A DNA stretch of 18,692 nt from Candidatus Woesearchaeota archaeon. Lineage in GTDB: Archaea; Nanobdellota; Nanobdellia; Woesearchaeales; UBA10200. The DNA is taken from positions 2,262 through 20,953 of the forward strand of contig JACPBN010000048.1 in NCBI GenBank assembly GCA_016180275.1, given 5' to 3'. A program made the position numbers and the translations under genes. Below the pieces are notes generated by a model that was given only the letters and a program-made list of their open reading frames with translations, searched no databases and was not told where the DNA came from. Of the stretch, positions 14,473 through 18,692 are shown in pieces (position 1 is the stretch's first letter; each line of letters opens with the position of its first letter).

Positions 14473-14480
14473 TATTTAAA
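14473..14480 (-). promoter_or_regulatory. TATA box for the helical unknown
   Basis: The - strand reads TTTAAATA; start site expected near 14449, 12 nt before the ATG at 14437. The box lies 4 bp past the stop of the 46-aa gene. Confidence 0.5.
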
Positions 14481-14483
14481 TAT

Positions 14484-14624
14484 TTATTCTTCATCAAGCA
14501 TCAGCAGATCCATCTCATAATCAGTTAAGCTTCCTTTGCTAATTACTTTAGAGAAGCTTTTAGTATTGTGCTTTGCTTCCTTTATTTCGTCTAAAATACT
14601 GAAATCATCATTTTTTACCGGCAT
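14484..14624 (-). CDS. 46-aa small protein
   Basis: A short ORF, begins MPVKNDDFSILDEIKEAK and ends DYEMDLLMLDEE. It is charged, acidic at the C-terminus, predicted helical, with no Cys. The start ATG lies inside the end of a second short frame (14608-14711) that ends AAATGATG, an overlap typical of coupled small-protein pairs such as antitoxin operons. A TATA box at 14741-14748 serves both. Its length and amino-acid use look protein-like, but it is too short for a firm call. No family recognised. Confidence 0.5.
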   Translation of the reverse strand: MPVKNDDFSILDEIKEAKHNTKSFSKVISKGSLTDYEMDLLMLDEE

Positions 14625-14711
14625 TTGGGTCACTTTCTCCATTAACCATCTCAACTAGTTTAGTAAACTGGAATTCACTATCATTGGCAGTTATGATTAC
14701 TTTTTCTTCAT
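14608..14711 (-). pseudogene. Short ORF apparently broken by a 1-base deletion in an A run
   Basis: The promoter at 14741-14748 points to the ATG at 14711-14709, but this frame stops after four codons (ATG AAG AAA AAG TAA). In the frame one base over, the sequence is open and protein-like (VIITANDSEFQFTKLVEMVNG and on to NAGKK) up to the TGA at 14610-14608. Six instead of five A's in GAAAAAG would join the two as a 35-aa protein starting MKKKVIITAND. It overlaps the start of the intact 46-aa ORF. Either a decayed antitoxin-like gene, a sequencing error in a homopolymer, or frameshift-based control. Confidence 0.4.
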
Positions 14712-14740
14712 TACCCTGTTTCTAATGGAGACAGAGCTAC

Positions 14741-14748
14741 TATATAAA
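14741..14748 (-). promoter_or_regulatory. TATA box of the small-ORF operon
   Basis: The - strand reads TTTATATA preceded by GCAAAAG. The start site about 14717 is 6 nt before the ATG at 14711. Confidence 0.5.
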
Positions 14749-14760
14749 CTTTTGCTTTAT

Positions 14761-14782
14761 TTCATCACTTTCAAGTGATGAA
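14761..14782. repeat. Perfect 10-bp inverted repeat
   Basis: TTCATCACTT-TC-AAGTGATGAA. As RNA on the - strand it would form a stable hairpin downstream of fic and could end that transcript. As DNA it lies just upstream of the BRE/TATA of the small-ORF promoter and could be an operator. No T run follows on the - strand, so termination is not favoured. Confidence 0.6.
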
Positions 14783-14806
14783 CAACTAAACCCATAGAAT
14801 CTGCCG

Positions 14807-14842
14807 AATGTCCTATAAAATGTCTGATATAATGTCCGATAA
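14807..14842. repeat. Three tandem 12-bp repeats, set A
   Basis: AATGTCCTATAA, AATGTCTGATAT and AATGTCCGATAA follow one another without gaps. A multiple of three, so the array keeps frame; in one - strand frame it encodes IGHYIRHFIGHS. It lies just past the fic stop. Confidence 0.75.
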
Positions 14843-14861
14843 CTTTAACTATCTTCAAATT

Positions 14862-14897
14862 ATTTGCGTCAACTCTTGCGTCAACCATTCCGTCAAC
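14862..14897. repeat. Three tandem 12-bp repeats, set B
   Basis: ATTTGCGTCAAC, TCTTGCGTCAAC and CATTCCGTCAAC. In the same - strand frame as set A this reads VDGMVDARVDA. The array begins in the last codons of fic and continues past its stop. Confidence 0.75.
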
Positions 14898-15969
14898 CGG
14901 TTTTGTTGGTATAATAAATGGCTTTATTCTCCCCTTTAGGCTCAATTACGCCTAATTCAATCATTTTTTTAAGTTCTTTATGTACTGCTTGTCGTGTTAT
15001 TTTAAAGAGGTCTTGAATCTCACCACTGGTAATTTTACCGTTAGTTACTATCATTTCCAGGATTTTCATCTGTCTTTCAGTTAAAGCTATTTGTGGTTCA
15101 GTCTTTTTCATGGAAAAAGAGATAATCTTATCTTTAACTCTGGAAAGTGAGATTAGCACACCATCAGTAAAGTATTCAAGCCATTGGGTGGTTTCTAAAG
15201 TGTTCTTATCTACGGTTTTTAAAGCTGCATAATAGGCTTTTCTGTCACTATCATAATAATCATCTAACGCAAAGAAACGTTTGATATCAAAGTCTCTGAT
15301 GTAAAGGATCAGGGTAGCTAAAGCTCTCGCTGTTCTGCCATTTCCATCCACAAATGGGTGGATCCTGACAAATTCGTAATGTGTCAATCCTGCGAGCATT
15401 ACTGGGCTTATTTCTGTCTCTTGATTGATCCGTGCCAAGAGATTTTGAACTAGCTTTTGCACTTCTTCTATCTTTGGAGGCATGAACACGACTTCACCTG
15501 TTAGTTTATTTCCTACATACACCTGAACTTGCCTATAAGTGCCTTCATCCTGAGGATTATCTAATGTGTCATAAGTAACATCCTTATGCAATTTAAGAAG
15601 CAGTTTTTCAGTGATCTTCCCATTGTCATGATAATCATGGATATTGGTAAGGACATTAAGGTAATTGAGAACTTCCTGCTTCTCTTTTCTGGCAGCCGTG
15701 ATTTTTCTTCCCTGTGCCAATTGGCTGACTTCTTCCAAAGTAAGCTTATTGCCCTCTATAGCAGTAGAAGAGTGGGCAGAACTGATCAAGGCATCTCTTC
15801 TGAGGGAGACTTCCCATTTAGGGATGATCTTAGAGTTAAGAATGACATCTCTTGCATTGGTAATCTTTAACAGATTATTGACGATTCGCTGGGTATATTT
15901 AAAATGTGGATTGAACATGGTATATGTACCTTTATTAATTTTCAGCGTGATGTTTTTACTATATTCCAT
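14893..15969 (-). CDS. Fic-family AMP transferase with C-terminal winged helix
   Basis: 358 aa. The catalytic loop HPFVDGNGR at 204-212 matches HPFxDGNGR fully, so transfer of AMP (or another nucleotide part) to a protein hydroxyl is plausible. The N-terminal inhibitory helix SSTAIEGN at 67-74 is present, placing it in class II, which is autoinhibited by the glutamate. Residues ~296-350 form a winged helix (LTERQMKILEMIV...TSGEIQDLFKITRQAVHKELKKM), common in this Fic-HTH type. The chosen ATG follows GGTGTGA; a second ATG at codon 18 is possible. Promoter TTTATAAA at 16016-16023. Immediately past the end are two sets of 12-bp repeats that stay open in the neighbouring frame, so a longer ancestral C-terminus is possible. 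Such stand-alone enzymes often act in regulation or toxin-like roles. Confidence 0.92.
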   Translation of the reverse strand: MEYSKNITLKINKGTYTMFNPHFKYTQRIVNNLLKITNARDVILNSKIIPKWEVSLRRDALISSAHSSTAIEGNKLTLEEVSQLAQGRKITAARKEKQEVLNYLNVLTNIHDYHDNGKITEKLLLKLHKDVTYDTLDNPQDEGTYRQVQVYVGNKLTGEVVFMPPKIEEVQKLVQNLLARINQETEISPVMLAGLTHYEFVRIHPFVDGNGRTARALATLILYIRDFDIKRFFALDDYYDSDRKAYYAALKTVDKNTLETTQWLEYFTDGVLISLSRVKDKIISFSMKKTEPQIALTERQMKILEMIVTNGKITSGEIQDLFKITRQAVHKELKKMIELGVIEPKGENKAIYYTNKTG

Positions 15970-16015
15970 TCACACCGCATCTAATCTTATACTAGATAAC
16001 AAATAACAATACATC

Positions 16016-16023
16016 TTTATAAA
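16016..16023 (-). promoter_or_regulatory. TATA box for fic
   Basis: TTTATAAA is self-complementary. On the - strand the start site would be about 15992, giving a 23-nt leader with GGTG before the ATG. Confidence 0.5.
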
Positions 16024-16137
16024 GATTATTATCCTATAACTTTTTTACGTCCACTTACTTTTTTTATTTGAGGTGTTATACTATAAGCAATTACTGTAAA
16101 GCTACATTTTGCAAAATTGATACTTGGATATAATTTC

Positions 16138-17706
16138 TCATCTTATTATCTCTTCCATCGCCATGGATTCAAGCACTTTTCTGGCAATTTTAATAAAGTC
16201 CATTTCTTTTTCCCTAGCAATTAATGCCCCAGTAACATGCCTATCGCCTATTAACTCTCCATTAACCTGCTCAGCAATTTCTTTTAATATCTTATCTAAT
16301 TTTGGAGAGGATTCTTTGTCTTGGCCAAGATAACATAATGAAACTTTTGTAGTCTTATTATTTGCCGCTGCTAACCCTAACACCAGAGTATTTGTCTGAA
16401 CCTCGCCGACGATTGAGACCATTTCAATAGCCTTGTCCAGCAAATTTGCATTAAAATCCCTCATCATGGTAAAATTAACAATCAAATAGCCATTTCCCTT
16501 CATCAGACTTGGAGAATCTCTGTTCTTAGCATACCATGCTAATACAGCTAAAAGCCTATTTTTATATTCATCATTGCATTTTTTTGCAAGTAACGCGAAA
16601 TTAGAAATAGTATTATTACTGCTATTATTGCCAATACCCATGCAAATACTTAAGCCAAGAACCGTATTATTTAATCTTCCGCATGCTTTTATAATTGCAG
16701 AAATCTCTCTTAGATTATTTCCAATTGAAGCAAAATTTCGAGTGACAAGATAGTTGTCTCCATATAGGCTGCTGATAAAAGATTTATCCATAAATTTATT
16801 TTGCAATGCAGTTTTGATTTTCTCAATTTCTCCTTCTGCCAGATGAGCGCAGATTTTCCATGAATTATCATGTTTTGGATTAATTCCAAGTCCAGCTAAA
16901 AAACTTAATGTTTCTCCTTCACTGCCTGTAATTCCTGGCAAAACAGGGTTAATGCAATATTCAAGCATTTTGTGCAGAGGCTGATTCATGTCACGAATAA
17001 TTGTCAGGCTTTGAGTTTTAGTCAGAATATTTTTTTCAATTGCCTTATCAAGCAAAATCCTGTTAAGACCGATAAATCCGCCTGAATCCTGATGCTCACT
17101 TATTGCTCCGACCAGTGCCAGCAGATTAATAGGCTCAGTAACATCAGTATTATTACTAATAGCCTGACTAATGGCATCAGCAGCATTAGTGCCCTCAGGA
17201 GCATCATTCATTTTTACGCACAATAAATAAACCATGCCTGCAGAAGAAACTTCTTTGCTGCCGTCTATGCCGATCAGATAAGGGTTCACATGAACAAGAT
17301 TATCTGATTTAACAGAAGAAACATTTTCTAAATTATACCCTCGATCATCATTTTTGTCAGCATAGCAATGATCAATCACAAGTATTTTTTTAGTTGGAAG
17401 ATTCTTTTCTAACCCTGAAATATTTGCAGAGCCTAAATCAAGAAATATATAATAGGCATAATGTTCACTGCTAAGTTTTTGCAGGAATGATTGCCTTAAA
17501 TCATCCATAATGCTAACAACAAATTTTCTTTTCTCAGCAACCAACAATTTGCATAAAATAGAACAAGCTGCTATACCATCAGCATCTAAATGGGCAATTA
17601 CCCTAATAACTTTATCTGCTTCTATGCTTTTGTAAAATGAAGCTGCTTTATCCAGCAATTCCTGAAAATAGCTGTGGTTATCCAAAGTCTCCCCTTTATT
17701 ATTCAT
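16138..17706 (-). CDS. DHH-family exonuclease-like protein (archaeal RecJ/GAN type)
   Basis: 522 aa. The DHH phosphoesterase domain has motif I HLDADGIAA (39-47), motif II FLDLGSAN (88-95), motif III VIDHCYAD (110-117) and a later GAISEHQDSGG; the C-terminal DHHA1 domain has GDRHVTGALIA in the place of GGHxxAxG. Archaeal members bind GINS of the replicative helicase (GAN) or act as 5'-3' exonucleases on DNA or RNA. Here motif III is DHC instead of DHH and the DHHA1 glycines are altered, so activity may be reduced or lost, as in Cdc45. It follows rps15 on the same strand by 77 bp, a neighbourhood I recall from other archaea. No ribosome site is seen before the ATG at 17706. Confidence 0.85.
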   Translation of the reverse strand: MNNKGETLDNHSYFQELLDKAASFYKSIEADKVIRVIAHLDADGIAACSILCKLLVAEKRKFVVSIMDDLRQSFLQKLSSEHYAYYIFLDLGSANISGLEKNLPTKKILVIDHCYADKNDDRGYNLENVSSVKSDNLVHVNPYLIGIDGSKEVSSAGMVYLLCVKMNDAPEGTNAADAISQAISNNTDVTEPINLLALVGAISEHQDSGGFIGLNRILLDKAIEKNILTKTQSLTIIRDMNQPLHKMLEYCINPVLPGITGSEGETLSFLAGLGINPKHDNSWKICAHLAEGEIEKIKTALQNKFMDKSFISSLYGDNYLVTRNFASIGNNLREISAIIKACGRLNNTVLGLSICMGIGNNSSNNTISNFALLAKKCNDEYKNRLLAVLAWYAKNRDSPSLMKGNGYLIVNFTMMRDFNANLLDKAIEMVSIVGEVQTNTLVLGLAAANNKTTKVSLCYLGQDKESSPKLDKILKEIAEQVNGELIGDRHVTGALIAREKEMDFIKIARKVLESMAMEEIIR

Positions 17707-17737
17707 GTGTAATAGCCAAAATGAGTATTGTTAAAAA

Positions 17738-17765
17738 ATTATCTAAAAAAAAGCAAAAAAAAAGA
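17738..17765 (-). terminator. T-rich terminator after rps15
   Basis: The - strand downstream of the S15 stop reads long T runs (TTTCTTTTTTTTTGC, then TTTTTTTTAG), a typical archaeal terminator. It would separate, at least in part, rps15 from the DHH gene. Confidence 0.5.
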
Positions 17766-17783
17766 AATTAATAAAATAACTGC

Positions 17784-18239
17784 TTACTGGACGTAAAGCT
17801 TGACCTTATCTACATCATATTTCCATTCTTCAGATAATCTGCCGGTTATTTTATAATATTTAACCAGTCTCTTAATCTTAGATTCTGTCAAATTTAAGCC
17901 GCGTTTAGCCGGTTGGTCATGCTTATTTTTTTCTAAATGCTTTCTTATCTGCACGTTTCTTTTAATCAAAGCCATCAAATCTTCCGGAAGCTCTTTAAGC
18001 AAGCTTTTTTCTGCCAATACTTTGCTGACTTTTCTCCCAATAGCTGCCCTTACACTTGGAATGCCATATGTGTCTCTTAAATGCAGACCTATCTGGCTGG
18101 GTGACTTGCCTTCTTTTGCAAGCTTTAGGATTAAAAGCTCAATCTCTTTTTCACCATATCTGACCCATGCTTTTTGAGTAATTTTACTTGGTTTTGTACT
18201 CTGACTTTTTCCGCGTGCCCTGCTGTGCATCTTAGCCAT
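17784..18239 (-). CDS. rps15: 30S ribosomal protein S15 (archaeal uS15)
   Basis: 151 aa, the archaeal/eukaryotic size with an N-terminal extension. MAKMHSRARGKSQSTKP and WVRYGEKEIELLILKLAKEGKSPSQIGLHLRDTYGIP match the archaeal S13/S15 N-terminal domain; the C-terminal part NKHDQPAKRGLNLTESKIKRLVKYYK is the core S15 domain that binds 16S rRNA in the central domain. A strong ribosome site (GGAGGAG, 9 nt upstream) fixes the start. Single gene followed by the DHH protein. This is one of the clearest archaeal markers in the window. Confidence 0.97.
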   Translation of the reverse strand: MAKMHSRARGKSQSTKPSKITQKAWVRYGEKEIELLILKLAKEGKSPSQIGLHLRDTYGIPSVRAAIGRKVSKVLAEKSLLKELPEDLMALIKRNVQIRKHLEKNKHDQPAKRGLNLTESKIKRLVKYYKITGRLSEEWKYDVDKVKLYVQ

Positions 18240-18452
18240 AACAATCTCCTCCTAATTTTATTTTAATTTTTAAACCTGGTTTATCTGTTGAAATTAACTG
18301 AAAGAACAAAGAACAATATTTACATTTAATCTATTGCACGGTTAGCACCACACAATCCTGTCTTCTTTGTTTTCCAGCATAAGCAAGCAAACTCTTATTG
18401 CATAAAAGTTCACCGGCTTATCTCTCAAACATAGGGTAAAAAAGAGGTGTTA
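18240..18452. other. Intergenic region upstream of rps15
   Basis: No coding region. It holds the rps15 leader; a - strand TTTAAAAA at 18267-18274 is too close to the ribosome site to be a good TATA box, so the true promoter is probably further up. AACAAAGAA (18305-18313) and TTCTTTGTT (18363-18371) are inverted repeats enclosing 49 nt, and GCATAAG...CTTATTGC (about 18377-18402) could form a small hairpin. No tRNA or C/D box could be made out. Confidence 0.4.
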
Positions 18453-18460
18453 TTTAAATA
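18453..18460 (+). promoter_or_regulatory. TATA box ahead of copy 2 of the structured RNA
   Basis: TTTAAATA, the consensus archaeal box A, lies 17 bp before GTATTTGTTTAG. The nominal start site (about 18480-18484) falls within or at the start of this outer arm. It supports + strand transcription of the element. Confidence 0.45.
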
Positions 18461-18476
18461 GTTTATTATTAATTTC

Positions 18477-18692
18477 GTATTTGTTTAGCAACATCAAAAG
18501 TGGTGGTGGCTGCCAAATTATGACGAACACAAATAAAAGTAACCCTACTAATGTTGCGACGGGCAATGCTATTCACTATCAAATAAATTTTACTAATCAA
18601 AAATATATTGATTGATACAATATAGAATACCCTGCGTAGAGGAGGAGCAACTCTTCTATAATACTTGTGAGTGTTCGTCGGCAGCCACCACC
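18477..18692 (+). ncRNA. Candidate structured RNA, copy 2 (cut by window end)
   Basis: Same plan as the element at 2334-2621. Outer arm GTATTTGTTTAG (18477-18488) followed by CAACATCAAAA, as in copy 1. Helix 2: 18502-18514 pairs with 18680-18692 (13 bp seen; continues beyond the window). Helix 3: 18522-18530 pairs with 18671-18679 (9 bp). The one-sided 7-nt bulge is at 18515-18521 (AAATTAT; ATTTTAT in copy 1). The 140-nt interior holds TTGC-GACGG-GCAA (18554-18566), a 7-bp hairpin 18604-18610/18618-18624 and GAGGAG-GAGCAA-CTCTTC (18639-18656). From CTCTTC to helix 3 both copies have 23 nt with conserved ATAC-TG-GAG-TGTTCGTC positions. No ORF. The closing outer arm should lie a few tens of bases past the window. 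Confidence 0.7.

Noticed and set aside
14807..14897. CRISPR array
   Set aside because: The repeats are 12 bp, contiguous, without spacers, and no cas genes are nearby.
14757..14945. 62-aa - strand ORF as an independent gene
   Set aside because: It starts inside fic, has no ribosome site or promoter of its own, and consists largely of the two 12-bp repeat sets. Kept only as a repeat/frameshift observation.
18305..18402. Small RNA gene (tRNA or C/D box) upstream of rps15
   Set aside because: Only one 9-bp inverted repeat and a weak hairpin; no C or D box, no tRNA arms, no second copy to compare.

Overview
The window reads as chromosome of an AT-rich archaeon, most likely a DPANN-type lineage (Woesearchaeota/Pacearchaeota-like). 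Evidence: archaeal-type ribosomal protein S15 next to a RecJ/GAN-like DHH protein, archaeal NadM-type NMN adenylyltransferase, Dph6 and Dph2 sequences, TTTAWATA-type TATA boxes about 25-30 nt ahead of starts (several genes apparently leaderless), and GGAGG/GGTG ribosome sites elsewhere. The lineage is inferred from gene content; no rRNA is present.

Layout. 204-2337 (+): a long secreted coiled-coil protein and a tiny lipoprotein. 2334-2621 (-): a structured non-coding element. 2653-4004 (-): an overlapping pair, nucleotidyltransferase plus helical/winged-helix partner. 4169-5495: divergent Dph6 and NMNAT. 5513-12571: a chaperone region, with a winged-helix regulator divergent from grpE, then a YkgJ-like Cys-cluster protein, a Nudix hydrolase, a 106-aa unknown, dnaK, a wHTH-MNT/HEPN pair, and dnaJ. 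12573-14437 (-): a membrane protein, a truncated Dph2, and a helical unknown. 14484-14748 (-): a small operon with one intact 46-aa ORF and one apparently frameshifted ORF. 14893-15969 (-): Fic protein followed by two sets of 12-bp repeats. 16138-18239 (-): DHH nuclease-like protein and rps15. 18477-18692 (+): a second copy of the structured element, cut by the window edge.

The strongest unexplained signal is the pair of elements at 2334-2621 (- strand) and 18477-end (+ strand). They share an ordered architecture: terminal GTATTTGTTTAG arm, GC-rich 13-14 bp helix, 7-nt one-sided bulge, 8-9 bp helix GACGAACA(C), then a loop of 142/140 nt with small hairpins, including GAGGAG-N6-CTCTTC. The GC-rich helix shows three complete compensatory base-pair changes between copies. 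Neither copy encodes a protein. I propose an undescribed structured RNA family (or, alternatively, an inverted-repeat mobile element whose hairpin is maintained).

Functionally, grpE-dnaK-dnaJ would form the Hsp70 machine, probably controlled by the divergent winged-helix protein through a palindrome at the grpE start site. The MNT/HEPN pair between dnaK and dnaJ has its own palindrome-bearing promoter and looks like a toxin-antitoxin-type insertion. Dph6 is intact while the only Dph2 sequence here is an 85-aa N-terminal remnant.
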